A stretch of DNA of 64,000 nt from assembly GCA_017431345.1 (NCBI GenBank), contig JAFRLH010000024.1, positions 17,644 through 81,643 of the forward strand. The letters are read 5' to 3'. Below the pieces are notes generated by a model. That model worked only from the letters and a program-made list of their open reading frames with translations. It was not told where the DNA came from and searched no databases. The DNA comes from Lachnospiraceae bacterium. Lineage in GTDB: Bacteria; Bacillota; Clostridia; Lachnospirales; Lachnospiraceae. Of this stretch, positions 24,332 to 33,180 are shown piece after piece; position 1 is the stretch's first letter, and each line of letters opens with the position of its first letter. The position numbers and the translations under genes were made by a program.

Positions 24332-24781
24332 TTATTCCTTCCCCGTCTCTTTCTGCCTCTTCGCTCTCTCATTCGTATCCAGGCTTTTTCCGAACACAAA
24401 ATATCTGTCGTACAGATATTCCAGAAGGAAGTTGCAGCCCATATTCAGGAGCGTCACCAGGATGCCCGGCCAGTGCGCCGTCTCCGCCAGATAATTCCCG
24501 CAGATCGTGGAGACAGGCGTGAATACTGCGTAAAACGCCGCCACCTTCATCATCGCCACCGGAACATTGTTCGCTGACTGGAACGTATACTGGCGGTTCA
24601 GGGTAAAATTCCAGATGACAGATGCGACCAGCGCGATCAGATAGCATGGCCAGTACGGCCATGACGTCACTTTATCAAGAATGGAATACAGAACGATCTC
24701 GATCACGCCCGCCGAGATCGAAAACAATGTGAATTTTACGGCTCTCAGCCATTCTTTGCTTTTGCCTTTCTCCGCTGCCAT
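24332..24781 (-). CDS. GtrA family membrane protein
   Basis: A 149-aa protein with four hydrophobic helices, following the GtrA/DPMS pattern: VKFTLFSISAGVIEIVLYSIL, LVASVIWNFTLNRQYTF, AAFYAVFTPVSTICG and LVTLLNMGCNFLLEYLYDRYFVF. GtrA proteins help move lipid-linked sugars across the membrane in cell-surface glycan modification. The ATG at 24781 overlaps the kinase stop in TGATG, so translation is coupled. The link between a lipid-linked-sugar protein and the catabolic genes upstream is not explained and may be accidental. Confidence 0.85.
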   Translation of the reverse strand: MAAEKGKSKEWLRAVKFTLFSISAGVIEIVLYSILDKVTSWPYWPCYLIALVASVIWNFTLNRQYTFQSANNVPVAMMKVAAFYAVFTPVSTICGNYLAETAHWPGILVTLLNMGCNFLLEYLYDRYFVFGKSLDTNERAKRQKETGKE

Positions 24782-26418
24782 CAATTGGTTCCTCCGAAGG
24801 TGCCGGCTGCTGCCGGTGCGCTCTGACTGTTCATTTTCCTGAACAGATCCTTATTGCTTTTGTACAGTTTCCTGAATACTGAATAATTCCGGTCATAGAC
24901 GGCTTTGTTCTTTTTATCCGGTCTGAAGCGTTTCCTGACCGGGATAAACCCGCCGATTTCGTTAAGATCCTTCATCAGCCCAAGCCCTACAGCGGCGACA
25001 GCAGCCGCTCCGACAGATCCCACATTCTGCGGGCTGTCTGTCACTTCTATGGTCCTGCCGGTAATATCCGCCAGGATCCGGCTCGTCGTATCGGAAAGCG
25101 CACCGCCGCCCCCAAAACGGATCGTTCGGGAAGTCTTTACCTTTTTATCCTGACACTCCAGCATCCAGCGCAGATGATAGCATACACCTTCCACGACCGC
25201 ACGGATCATTTCCGTCTTGCCTGTCTCCAGACGGATGTTGAAGAACATGCCGGCTGCTGCCGCATCTTCGAACGGGCAGCGGTTCCCGTGCAGCCAGGGC
25301 GTAAAGATCACGCCGGCTGCGCCCGGAGGCGCTTCCCTGATCACTTCGGACATATAGTCGTACAGACTTGTATAGACAGATTCCGGATCCTGACAGACAT
25401 CGTGCTTGTCCAGATAGATTCCGATCTCATCCAGCGCAAGATGATCCTTCACCCATTCCAGGCATTTTCCGGCTGTCTCCATCTCCGCGAAATAGTTGAA
25501 CCGGCCCGGCTGAGCGCCGACGATGGCTGCGATCATGTTATTTGCATCCACGGTCTGCTTTTCCACGACCGTGGATACCCAGCCGGAGGTACCGCAGTAA
25601 ATATGTGTATCCCCGGTCTCCGTGCACCCGCAGCCGAGTCCGATCAGGGAGGCGTCCCCGCCGCCGCCGAACACAGGAGTTCCCGGCCGCAGGCCCAGTT
25701 CTTCCGCTGCCTTTTCCGTCAGAGGGCCGACTTCGTCCGTTGAACGGATGATCTCCGGCAGAAGTTCCATTTTGATATCGAACATGCGGCAGAGTTCCCG
25801 GCTCCAGCCTTCATGTCCTTTCCTCGTGTCATAGAGCAGCGTGGAGAAGGCGGAATCTTCCGTCATCGTGAATCTGCCGGTACATCTGGAAGTCAGGTAA
25901 TCCTTGACATCCAGCCAATGCCTTGCTCTGGCAAAGTTTTCCGGTTCATGCGCTTCGATCCATTTGCATTTCCACATCGGATCCTTGACGGATCCGGATA
26001 CCGCACCCGTGATCACGATTGACGGGATCAGCTTCAGGATATTTGCGCCGGCGATCTGCGGCCCGTAGGCGATCCCTTTGCGGATCTCTTCGGTGGCGCG
26101 CTGATCCATGTAGCTCATCGGTCTGTGGACCGGAATGCCGTCCGCATCCGTCAGCACAAGCCCCTGCATCTGGGAACAGAACGATATGCCGGCGATGCTG
26201 TCCCTGCGGGCGGGATCCCTTGCGATCACTTCCCCGGTGGTCCGGCACATCGCGTTCCACCATTCCTCCGCGTCCTGCTCCACGCCGCCGTCCGGCAGGA
26301 CATACAGACCGTATCCGCACGAAGCGGAATCGACCATCTTTATTTTTTCATCCACATCGAACAGGCATGTCTTCACGCCTGTCGTGCCTATATCATACGC
26401 AAGGATCAATGTTCCCAC
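24781..26418 (-). CDS. FGGY family carbohydrate kinase
   Basis: ATP-dependent sugar or polyol kinase of 545 aa. The N-terminal domain starts LILAYDIGTTGVKTCLFD (phosphate-1 loop) and contains SFCSQMQGLV and MSYMDQRA. The C-terminal domain carries FGGGGDASLIGLGCG, YCGTSGWVST and RFGGGGALSDTTSRILADITG, the FGGY signature region. It resembles xylulokinase-type enzymes but is longer than usual. The GTG start at 26418 follows GGGAGGTATGAC. Neighbours in the operon (class III aminotransferase, class II aldolase, TetR) suggest it phosphorylates an intermediate that the aldolase then splits. The substrate cannot be assigned. Confidence 0.9.
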   Translation of the reverse strand: MGTLILAYDIGTTGVKTCLFDVDEKIKMVDSASCGYGLYVLPDGGVEQDAEEWWNAMCRTTGEVIARDPARRDSIAGISFCSQMQGLVLTDADGIPVHRPMSYMDQRATEEIRKGIAYGPQIAGANILKLIPSIVITGAVSGSVKDPMWKCKWIEAHEPENFARARHWLDVKDYLTSRCTGRFTMTEDSAFSTLLYDTRKGHEGWSRELCRMFDIKMELLPEIIRSTDEVGPLTEKAAEELGLRPGTPVFGGGGDASLIGLGCGCTETGDTHIYCGTSGWVSTVVEKQTVDANNMIAAIVGAQPGRFNYFAEMETAGKCLEWVKDHLALDEIGIYLDKHDVCQDPESVYTSLYDYMSEVIREAPPGAAGVIFTPWLHGNRCPFEDAAAAGMFFNIRLETGKTEMIRAVVEGVCYHLRWMLECQDKKVKTSRTIRFGGGGALSDTTSRILADITGRTIEVTDSPQNVGSVGAAAVAAVGLGLMKDLNEIGGFIPVRKRFRPDKKNKAVYDRNYSVFRKLYKSNKDLFRKMNSQSAPAAAGTFGGTN

Positions 26419-26419
26419 G

Positions 26420-27106
26420 TCATACCTCCCTTTCCTGCGCTGACCCGGTACCTTCTGCCACGGGTCCGGAGCCGGAAGAAACGCTGTCCGTTATGCCGAA
26501 TGCGCCCTTGATGAAAAGCACCAGCTGTTCCGTCATCTTCTCATCGTCTTCTGCCTCTCCGAGATAGAATTTCCTGCGCTCGTTATAGTATCTGCATCCC
26601 GCATCAAAATGCAGCATCATCAGCAGGTTGTCAAAGAACAGCGCCAGATAAGCCGGATCGATATCCCGGCGGACAGCGCCTTCTTCCTGCGCCTTCCGGA
26701 TGATCCCTGTATAGATCATTGCCGTATACTTCTCGATCGTTTCCGCATAATAAGCCGCTTTCTCACCCGGTTCATGCGTGATCGCATGGTACATCTGGAT
26801 ATAGTGCGGATTCCTGCGGGCAAAAGAGATGCATGTCCGGATCAGCTTTTCACAGGCTTCTGCCAATGTGTCCTCCCGGTCCACCGCCTCCCCGATCATT
26901 GCCTTCAGCATATCGGTCGAGCGGGCCAGGCAGGCATCAAAAAGCGCTTCCTTGTTCCTGTAATATTTATAGATGACGCCGACGCTGATCCCGGAACGGC
27001 GGGCGATCTCACTGACCGCTGCCCGCTCCGGTCCTTTGCTGCCGAATTCCTCCACAGCAGTCACAAGAAGCTTTTCCTGCTGTTCATCCGTCAGTTTCTT
27101 CAGCAT
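26420..27106 (-). CDS. TetR family regulator of the aminotransferase-aldolase-kinase operon
   Basis: A 228-aa regulator. Residues 1-50 form the TetR helix-turn-helix (LLVTAVEEFGSKGPERAAVSEIARRSGISVGVIYKYYRNKEALF); the rest is a helical ligand-binding domain. The start at 27106 is chosen from GGCGGAGGTCGGAA and because the HTH begins there; the longer frame adds an unlike tail. It overlaps the aldolase gene by 23 bases and is followed directly by the kinase. The palindrome CTCGTGAA-6-TTCACGAG beside the operon promoter at 29738 is its likely operator, giving autoregulated control by a pathway compound. Confidence 0.9.
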   Translation of the reverse strand: MLKKLTDEQQEKLLVTAVEEFGSKGPERAAVSEIARRSGISVGVIYKYYRNKEALFDACLARSTDMLKAMIGEAVDREDTLAEACEKLIRTCISFARRNPHYIQMYHAITHEPGEKAAYYAETIEKYTAMIYTGIIRKAQEEGAVRRDIDPAYLALFFDNLLMMLHFDAGCRYYNERRKFYLGEAEDDEKMTEQLVLFIKGAFGITDSVSSGSGPVAEGTGSAQEREV

Positions 27107-28184
27107 TTCCGACCTCCGCCAGTTTGGAATAACTGCTCCTGTAGATCTGATGTTCCAGAGCACCGGCCAATACCCTGACCGGAATGGCCCTGTATCCGGC
27201 GCCGGCAAGCAGCGCCGCCATGCAGTTCTTATTCAGAACAGTCATCATGGCCGCAGCGTCATCTTCGGACCCGGCAGCACAGACCGCCCCTTTTCCCCGG
27301 AGCAGTACAGCTCCGCCGCCTTTTACCGCATGCGCGATCTCCTGATCGGATGCATCTGCTTCCAGGCATCTGATCCGGGGACCGGCGATCTGGGCAAGAT
27401 CATCTATGTAAGCAGGCATTGTTTTTCCGCTCATACTCACTGTTTTTATAAAAGGTGCTTCCGTCTCAAGGATCACGTTGATGGACGGATCGTCGAACAC
27501 AAGATATCTGCGGTCAAATTCATCATGGATCTCCCTGTGCAGGACCTCTGCGTACGCTGAAAGCGGTCTGTCTTCGAGCGCCTCCTGCGGATATAAACTT
27601 CCCGTCATCGCGAAATAACGCCTGCGGGCAGCCCTCTCCAGATGACGGGCTGTCCGGAAAGCCTCCTCGCTGTCTCTGCCGACACACACAGTTCCATGGT
27701 TCCGCATGAGCACTGCCCGGCAGCCCGGATGCTCTGCCAGCGCCGCTTCCACATTCTTTGTCAGTTTCTTTGTGGAAGAAAGGCCGTAACGCGCTGTCGG
27801 GACATCTTCTCCCAGATAAACACTGCCTCCGCGTCCGGGATTGACGATAAAAACGCCTCCCAGGACGGACAGTGCCGAAGCATACTCCTGATGGGTGTGG
27901 ATCACGAACCGGGCATCCGGTCTTTTTCTGTAAGCCGCTGCATGCACGCCTTTTTCACTGGAAGGCTTCACATCGCCGGCATAAGAGCAGTCGCTGATGC
28001 GGACCGTTACCAAATCATCCGGCGTCAGGCTTTCATAGGTGCGCCCGCTCGGCGTGATGATAAATTCCTCTTCGGATATGCGTGCGCTGATATTTCCCCA
28101 TGTCCTGGCGATCAGGCCGGAACGCAGCAGTTCCAGGCCGGCTTCCAGCACTTTTTCCCTTGCTTCTGTTTCCGTATAAAACAT
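27084..28184 (-). CDS. Class II aldolase/adducin family protein with a second, degenerate domain
   Basis: A 366-aa protein. The N-terminal class II aldolase domain (about 1-200) has GNISARISEEEFIITPSG, the catalytic/substrate segment SSEKGVHAAAY, the metal histidines in VIHTHQEYAS, and LMRNHGTVCVG with a third His. Residues 225-360 look like a shortened second copy (ALLAGAGYRAIPVRV, GGAVLLRGKGAVCAAGSEDDAAA) in which the His motif RNHG is RGKG, so it has probably lost its metal site. The start at 28184 follows GGAGGAACATCC. It would cleave a phosphorylated ketose or aldose, zinc-dependent by family. Confidence 0.88.
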   Translation of the reverse strand: MFYTETEAREKVLEAGLELLRSGLIARTWGNISARISEEEFIITPSGRTYESLTPDDLVTVRISDCSYAGDVKPSSEKGVHAAAYRKRPDARFVIHTHQEYASALSVLGGVFIVNPGRGGSVYLGEDVPTARYGLSSTKKLTKNVEAALAEHPGCRAVLMRNHGTVCVGRDSEEAFRTARHLERAARRRYFAMTGSLYPQEALEDRPLSAYAEVLHREIHDEFDRRYLVFDDPSINVILETEAPFIKTVSMSGKTMPAYIDDLAQIAGPRIRCLEADASDQEIAHAVKGGGAVLLRGKGAVCAAGSEDDAAAMMTVLNKNCMAALLAGAGYRAIPVRVLAGALEHQIYRSSYSKLAEVGNAEETDG

Positions 28185-28209
28185 GGATGTTCCTCCGTTT
28201 CCCCGGCAG

Positions 28210-29712
28210 TTATTTATCCAGTTCGGTATGAATGCGTCCGCACTTCGAGAATACCCTGTCGAAGCGGGTAATGACTTCATCGATCTCTTCTTCCGTGTAT
28301 GCTGCGCTTGTGTAAAGTCTGGAACCGGCCAGCGTGATCAGGCCTTCCGCCATATAGGCGGCGCCCATATGCTCCATTTCCGCCTGCCGGACATTCGTCT
28401 GTTTAAGGATCTTCGGTACCTCCCAGAGTTTGCCCCAGTCGATTGCGAAATGCATGGTGCCGACACTGTCGAGATGGCAGATCGAGCCCTGGTTGAACGC
28501 AACAAACGGCAGATTGTATTTGCGGATGGAAGCCTGCAGACCGGCCGTCAGACGGTCTCCCATTCTGCCCGCCTTCTCGCAGGCGTTCTGCTTCTCGATC
28601 TCGGAGATCATATAATAGCCGGCGCAGGTGGAAAGCGGCGTGGCTGACAGCGTCCCGCCGCAGAGTGCCTTGTGGAGCTTCTTGCCCTGGCCGTCCAGGC
28701 CGGCGCCGAGATAAGCCATGCAGTCCCTGTGTCCGCCTACTGCACCCGCGCCGGGATACCCGCCGGCGATGACTTTGCCGAACACGGTCAGATCCGGATC
28801 GACATTAAAGAAACCCTGTGCGCCGTGCACGCCGATCCGGAAGCCTGTCACCACTTCATCAAAGACGAGCAGTGCCCCGTATTTATGCGCCAGGCGCTCC
28901 GTTCCCTTCACGAACTCCCTGGTCACCGGCCTGGTACCGGATTCCGGACCGACAGGCTCGACAAAGATCGCCGCTGTTCCGCCGTTCAGCTTATTCTTCC
29001 TGAGCTTCTTCTCCAGATCCTCCAGGTCTCCGGGAAAATACTCATCCGTATGTTTAAAAATATAGCCGGGAACGCCGTGGGAAAGCATGCCCTTCGTGCC
29101 GGGAACACGGATCCCGTATGCGAGCTGATCCGACCAGCCGTGGTAGCCGCCGCCCATTTTCAGGATGTTCTTATGTCCGGTCTTCAGACGGGCGATCCTG
29201 GCAGCGACCATGCAGGCTTCGGTCCCCGAACCGAGGAAACGGATCATTTCCACGGAAGGGACGAGATCCGAGATCTTTTTGGCAAGCTTGTATTCATATT
29301 CATGGAAGAGACCGGTGGACGGACCGCAGGTATTCAGCAGGCCGATCACGGCTTCCCTGACAACGGGCGGATTGCTTCCGAGGACAGTCGGCCCGCCGGC
29401 CTGCAGAAGATCGTAGTATTCATTGCCGTCCACATCCGTCATTTTGTTTCCGTTCGCGCTTGTGATGGCGATCGGAAAAGGATAGTTGAACGCAAGGTTG
29501 TGCTCCACGCCGCCGGGAATGACTTTCTTCGCTTCATCGGTCATTTCCTTTGACTTCCGGCATTTTGTCTCAAAATAGCCTTCGATATACTCTTTCAGGG
29601 CCTCCGGTTTTACCGAATAGACCGGTTTGCGGATCAGGGAATCCAGTTTTTTGGTGACTGCTTCCGCGTCAAGATAGTGATCTGCATCAATGGCGTATCC
29701 GTTGTAAGCCAT
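28210..29712 (-). CDS. Class III aminotransferase, glutamate-1-semialdehyde aminomutase-like
   Basis: PLP enzyme of 500 aa, longer than HemL (about 430) owing to an N-terminal extension. Motifs: GGVEHNLAFNYPFPIAI, DVDGNEYYDLLQAGGPTVLGSNPP, FLGSGTEACMVAARIAR, YHGWSDQ, the PLP-ring Asp285 in LVFDEVVTGFR and the Schiff-base Lys313 in TVFGKVIAGGYP. First gene of the TetR operon. Start 29712 follows AAGGAGGAATGAGAAG. It probably transaminates or rearranges the pathway substrate, giving an aldehyde or ketone for the later kinase and aldolase; heme synthesis is unlikely because no other hem gene is near. Confidence 0.9.
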   Translation of the reverse strand: MAYNGYAIDADHYLDAEAVTKKLDSLIRKPVYSVKPEALKEYIEGYFETKCRKSKEMTDEAKKVIPGGVEHNLAFNYPFPIAITSANGNKMTDVDGNEYYDLLQAGGPTVLGSNPPVVREAVIGLLNTCGPSTGLFHEYEYKLAKKISDLVPSVEMIRFLGSGTEACMVAARIARLKTGHKNILKMGGGYHGWSDQLAYGIRVPGTKGMLSHGVPGYIFKHTDEYFPGDLEDLEKKLRKNKLNGGTAAIFVEPVGPESGTRPVTREFVKGTERLAHKYGALLVFDEVVTGFRIGVHGAQGFFNVDPDLTVFGKVIAGGYPGAGAVGGHRDCMAYLGAGLDGQGKKLHKALCGGTLSATPLSTCAGYYMISEIEKQNACEKAGRMGDRLTAGLQASIRKYNLPFVAFNQGSICHLDSVGTMHFAIDWGKLWEVPKILKQTNVRQAEMEHMGAAYMAEGLITLAGSRLYTSAAYTEEEIDEVITRFDRVFSKCGRIHTELDK

Positions 29713-29737
29713 CTTCTCATTCCTCCTTATATACAGT

Positions 29738-29759
29738 CTCGTGAATCTTCGTTCACGAG
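29738..29759. promoter_or_regulatory. Probable TetR operator
   Basis: CTCGTGAA-TCTTCG-TTCACGAG, a perfect 8-bp-arm palindrome located just downstream of the operon's -10 box and before its ribosome site. Size and position fit a TetR repressor site; the regulator gene is third in the operon. It could instead be a transcript hairpin. Confidence 0.6.
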
Positions 29760-29769
29760 TTTTGTTTTT

Positions 29770-29798
29770 ATTGTACTCCGGGCAATGGATTCCGTCAA
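29770..29798 (-). promoter_or_regulatory. Promoter of the aminotransferase-aldolase-kinase operon
   Basis: Minus strand TTGACG (29798-29793), a 17-base spacer and TACAAT (29775-29770). The start point would fall near 29763, right at the edge of the palindrome. Confidence 0.7.
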
Positions 29799-29888
29799 CC
29801 AAAAAAAGAGAAACATTTTGACATTTTTTGTCTCCTGTTCCTCTTCCGTAAATGCTGTTCCTGTGTTTGCAGCAGGTTCTTTTTCAGT

Positions 29889-30887
29889 TTATGGTGACTG
29901 TGCCTGGACAGCTGTTGCGCATGCCGTATTCACGATATCTTCCACGGAGCACCCGCGGGAAAGATCATTGCACGGTCCTGCCAGCCCCTGCAGGACTGCA
30001 ATGGCTTCCGCTCCGGCCAGCCGCTGGGTTATTTTGTAGCCTATATTGCCCGCCTGCAGATCCGGAAAGATCAGCACATTCGCGCGGCCTGCCACCGGAC
30101 TTCCGCCGGCTTTCTGCAGGCCGACTTCCGGGACCAGCGCGGCGTCGAACTGCATCTCCCCGTCCAGGATCAGATCCGGCGCCAGTCCGTGTGCAATAGC
30201 AGCTGCCTCCTGCACTTTCCCGACCAGCGCATGCTTAGCGCTTCCTTTCGTGGAGAAAGACAGCAAAGCGACTCTCGGGCATTCGATCCCGCCCAAAGTG
30301 TGCGCTGTCTCTGCGGAAGAAATGGCTATATGCGCCAGTTCTTCCGCTGTCGGGCATGGATTGACAACACAGTCCGCATAGACCAGAAGCCCGTTATAAC
30401 CGATGTCCCTGTTCTGAAACTCCATAAGCATGCCGGAGGAAACGACTTTGATCCCCGGCTTTGTTTTGATGATCTGCAGCGCCGGACGGAGCATGTCTCC
30501 GGTCGAATGAACGGCGCCCGAAACGAGCCCGTCCGCATCTTTTTGCTTCACCATCATGATCCCGAAATACATGGGATCCGAGATAAGCCTTTCCGCATCC
30601 TCTATGGAAACGCCTTTCTCCTTGCGAATCCTGTACAATTCGTCACGATAACGCGTTCTGTCCGGACTGCCCGCAGGATCAAGGAGACAGATCCCGGAAA
30701 GATCTGATCCGGTCTTTTCTGCCGCATCGCTGATCCTGTCGGGATCGCCCAGAAGGATTGGTTCTGCCAGCCCCTGCGCTTTCAGGATCGCCGCTGCCTG
30801 CACTGTCCGCAGCTCATCACCCTCCGGGAACACGATCGTTTTCACCTGTTCCCGTGCTTTTTTCCTGATTTCATCCAATATGCTCAT
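29889..30887 (-). CDS. pta: Phosphate acetyltransferase
   Basis: A 332-aa enzyme exchanging CoA and phosphate on acetyl groups. It has the Pta rather than Ptb pattern: KTIVFPEGDELRTVQAA at the start, GAVHSTGDMLRPALQ, YADCVVNPCPTAEELA, SFSTKGSAKH, DGEMQFDAALVPEVG and FPDLQAGNIGYKITQRL. Forty bases separate it from butyrate kinase and no acetate kinase gene is seen nearby. Together they could make ATP from acyl-CoA by way of an acyl phosphate. Pta enzymes can accept propionyl- or butyryl-CoA weakly, so the true acyl group is uncertain. Confidence 0.92.
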   Translation of the reverse strand: MSILDEIRKKAREQVKTIVFPEGDELRTVQAAAILKAQGLAEPILLGDPDRISDAAEKTGSDLSGICLLDPAGSPDRTRYRDELYRIRKEKGVSIEDAERLISDPMYFGIMMVKQKDADGLVSGAVHSTGDMLRPALQIIKTKPGIKVVSSGMLMEFQNRDIGYNGLLVYADCVVNPCPTAEELAHIAISSAETAHTLGGIECPRVALLSFSTKGSAKHALVGKVQEAAAIAHGLAPDLILDGEMQFDAALVPEVGLQKAGGSPVAGRANVLIFPDLQAGNIGYKITQRLAGAEAIAVLQGLAGPCNDLSRGCSVEDIVNTACATAVQAQSP

Positions 30888-30927
30888 CTGCAGATCTCCC
30901 GTTTTGCTGTGATCCTTCCGCCGGATG

Positions 30928-32058
30928 TCAGCCGTTCTCTTCCTTCCCGTCCAGTTCCGGGAAACCGCTCCAGACAGGCTTCCCCGAATAAGTCAGCACT
31001 CCGCTCTGTCCGCGCAGGACTTTCAGCACCGGCAGCGCCAGCGCTTCCTGTTCCATTTCCCCGGGATAAACACTGACCGGCGCGATCCATCCGCATCTTT
31101 CTTCAATGCCCCGGATGATATCGTCAAAACGCATCAGGCCGCCGGTAAGCAGGATGCCGTCCACTTTCCCGCACAGGACAGCGCTCATTTCCCCGATCAC
31201 TTTGCAGATCTGATAGATCATGGCGTTCCATACCAGGACAGCGCCGGGATCGCCTTCCTCCACCATTTTGTGGATGACGTCCGAATCCGCTGTACCGAAA
31301 AAACTGACGAACCCGCCTGCACGGGTGCACATCTGCCTCACCGCTTCGACCGAATGCGCTTCTATATAATCCAGCAGCTGCGGAATGGGCATGCTTCCGA
31401 TCCGTGTCGGCGAAAACGGGCCTTCTCCGTCAGCCCCCATATTGCCGTCCGTCATCCGTCCATGATCATGCGCACTGATGGTAATGCCGCCGTCAATGTG
31501 TGCCACAATATAATTACAGTCTTCATACCGCCGGCCGTTCTTTACAGAATGGTATTCTGCCACGGCTTTCTGGTTCAGTACATGGGAATGGGAGAACCTG
31601 TACAGCCCCCTGATCCCTGTCACCCGTGCGTAATCACAGAGTTCTTCCGTATTGGTAGGATTCAGGGTGTATGCATTTTTTCCGTATTCCTTTGCGAACT
31701 CATAAGCAAGCATCACGCCGAGTTTTGCAGGATGCTCGCTTCCGCCGACCGCGTTCACGGTGTCATTATACAGCCGTTCATCCACGATCGTTACGCCGCT
31801 GTGCTGGGAATACGCGCTGCCGCCTCTGCCGACAAAGACATCCATGTCGGCCGGTTCATATCCGTGTTCTTTCAGCATGTCGACGATGACCCGGTACCTG
31901 AACGGGACCTGCAGATTCACATGGGGATATTTCAGGAGCTCCGGCGCGTCATGAAAGATACTTTCTTCAAAAACGGAAGTCTCATTTTCGAACAGGCTTA
32001 CTTTTGTTGAAGTAGAGCCCGGGTTGATGATCAGCAGTCTGAATATTTGGTCGGTCAT
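30928..32058 (-). CDS. buk: Butyrate kinase
   Basis: A 376-aa acyl kinase of the ASKHA fold. LIINPGSTSTKVSLFE is the N-terminal phosphate loop; other marks are GRGGSAYSQHSGV, VIVDML, NPTNTEELCDYARVTGI, HIDGGITISAHDHGRMTDGN and the C-terminal GILLTGGLMRFDDI. It forms ATP from butyryl phosphate or a branched-chain acyl phosphate. The start at 32058 (MTDQIF) puts the phosphate loop at the usual distance; AAGAAGAG lies just before it. Middle gene of a dat-buk-pta operon, which suggests it takes acyl phosphates from the neighbouring Pta. Confidence 0.92.
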   Translation of the reverse strand: MTDQIFRLLIINPGSTSTKVSLFENETSVFEESIFHDAPELLKYPHVNLQVPFRYRVIVDMLKEHGYEPADMDVFVGRGGSAYSQHSGVTIVDERLYNDTVNAVGGSEHPAKLGVMLAYEFAKEYGKNAYTLNPTNTEELCDYARVTGIRGLYRFSHSHVLNQKAVAEYHSVKNGRRYEDCNYIVAHIDGGITISAHDHGRMTDGNMGADGEGPFSPTRIGSMPIPQLLDYIEAHSVEAVRQMCTRAGGFVSFFGTADSDVIHKMVEEGDPGAVLVWNAMIYQICKVIGEMSAVLCGKVDGILLTGGLMRFDDIIRGIEERCGWIAPVSVYPGEMEQEALALPVLKVLRGQSGVLTYSGKPVWSGFPELDGKEENG

Positions 32059-32151
32059 TTTGTTCTCTTCTTTCCAAAAAGATTCTTCAGGGTCTTTCCG
32101 GACCACAGACAGGATCTGCAGACTTCGGGTAAAAAGGATGCCGCACATTTG

Positions 32152-32991
32152 TCAATCCGTTGCGTCCTCAAATTCTTTCATAAGATAGGATCTGAGCTGT
32201 TCATACCGCTCGCGGTCGCGTCCGCCGGCAGGGCGTCCGTCGATCCGGTCTGCATACAGACACAGGTTGCTTGAACTGGTCACCAGCACTTCGTCCGCAT
32301 CAAGAAGCTCATCCAGCATAAAAGGTTCCTCTGCATACGGAATCCCCAGCGCTTTACAGGCCCGGAGCAGGTGCGCCCTGGCGATCCCGGGCAGGATCAG
32401 TTCGTCCGTCGGCGCGGTGCGGAGCACACCGTCTTTCAGGATATGCACATTGCTGGCAGCACATTCCGTGACTCTGCCGCCCGGACGGTAAAAAACGGCT
32501 TCATAGCATCCGGCTTCTGCGGCTTTCTGTTTGGCCATGACAGAAGGAATCAGATTCAGGGTCTTGATATTGCAGTGGAAGAATCTGGTATCCTCCTGCG
32601 TGATCAGCTGGACCGGCGTCAATCCGTCCCTCAGATGCGTCGGCGTAAGCGTGATCCAGAGATTCCCGGGCCCCTCTTTGAAAACGTGATCCCGGACAGC
32701 GGTTCCGCGGGTGACCTGATAGTAGACGAACAGATCACCGGTCTCCATTTTGCGCACCAGGGAATTCAGGATCCGCTTCAGTTCTTCCTTGTCGACAGGC
32801 ATGACGATCCGCAGCGCTTCTGCATTCCGGAAAAGCCTGTCCACATGTTCATCCAGTGCAAAAATATGGTAGTTCCTGCAGGGGCCAGCATCATAAACGC
32901 CGTCTCCAAAAAACGACACTCTGTCGTTCATCGGGATTGTCATTTCCTGAAGAGGTCCGTATTTCCCGTTATAATATCCCAGTTCCAGCAC
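32152..32991 (-). CDS. dat: D-amino-acid aminotransferase (class IV)
   Basis: PLP fold-type IV aminotransferase of 279 aa, close to D-alanine aminotransferases. It begins ELGYYNGKYGP, then NDRVSFFGDGVYDAGP, HVDRLFRNAEAL, the Schiff-base Lys143 in HCNIKTLNLIPSVMAKQ, and GRVTECAASNVHILKDG. The start is the GTG at 32991, because a perfect GGAGGTGATC lies eight bases before it; the TTG at 33012 would contain this ribosome site. It makes D-glutamate or D-alanine, or degrades D-amino acids to keto acids. The operon with buk and pta points to fermentation of such keto acids, but the route is inferred. Confidence 0.88.
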   Translation of the reverse strand: MLELGYYNGKYGPLQEMTIPMNDRVSFFGDGVYDAGPCRNYHIFALDEHVDRLFRNAEALRIVMPVDKEELKRILNSLVRKMETGDLFVYYQVTRGTAVRDHVFKEGPGNLWITLTPTHLRDGLTPVQLITQEDTRFFHCNIKTLNLIPSVMAKQKAAEAGCYEAVFYRPGGRVTECAASNVHILKDGVLRTAPTDELILPGIARAHLLRACKALGIPYAEEPFMLDELLDADEVLVTSSSNLCLYADRIDGRPAGGRDRERYEQLRSYLMKEFEDATD

Positions 32992-33075
32992 GACGATCAC
33001 CTCCGTTTTCAAAAATCATTTCTGCCCGTTTATCATACCTTCCTTCACAGATGCAAAGCTGTCTGTACAGCATAG

Positions 33076-33105
33076 ATTATATCATCTTTCTGCTGCCGCT
33101 GTCAT
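33076..33105 (-). promoter_or_regulatory. Promoter of the dat-buk-pta operon
   Basis: Minus strand ATGACA (33105-33100), an 18-base spacer and TATAAT (33081-33076), about 85 bases before the GTG start of dat. Confidence 0.55.
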
Positions 33106-33180
33106 CATACAATACAGAAAAGACAGCCATTTTGCAGCTGCCCTTTTCACTTCTGTGCTATATGCTTTTTACCCGGCTGA

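Noticed and set aside
28210-29712. Heme biosynthesis glutamate-1-semialdehyde aminomutase (hemL)
   Set aside because: The N-terminal extension, the TetR/aldolase/kinase operon and the absence of other hem genes argue for a catabolic aminotransferase.
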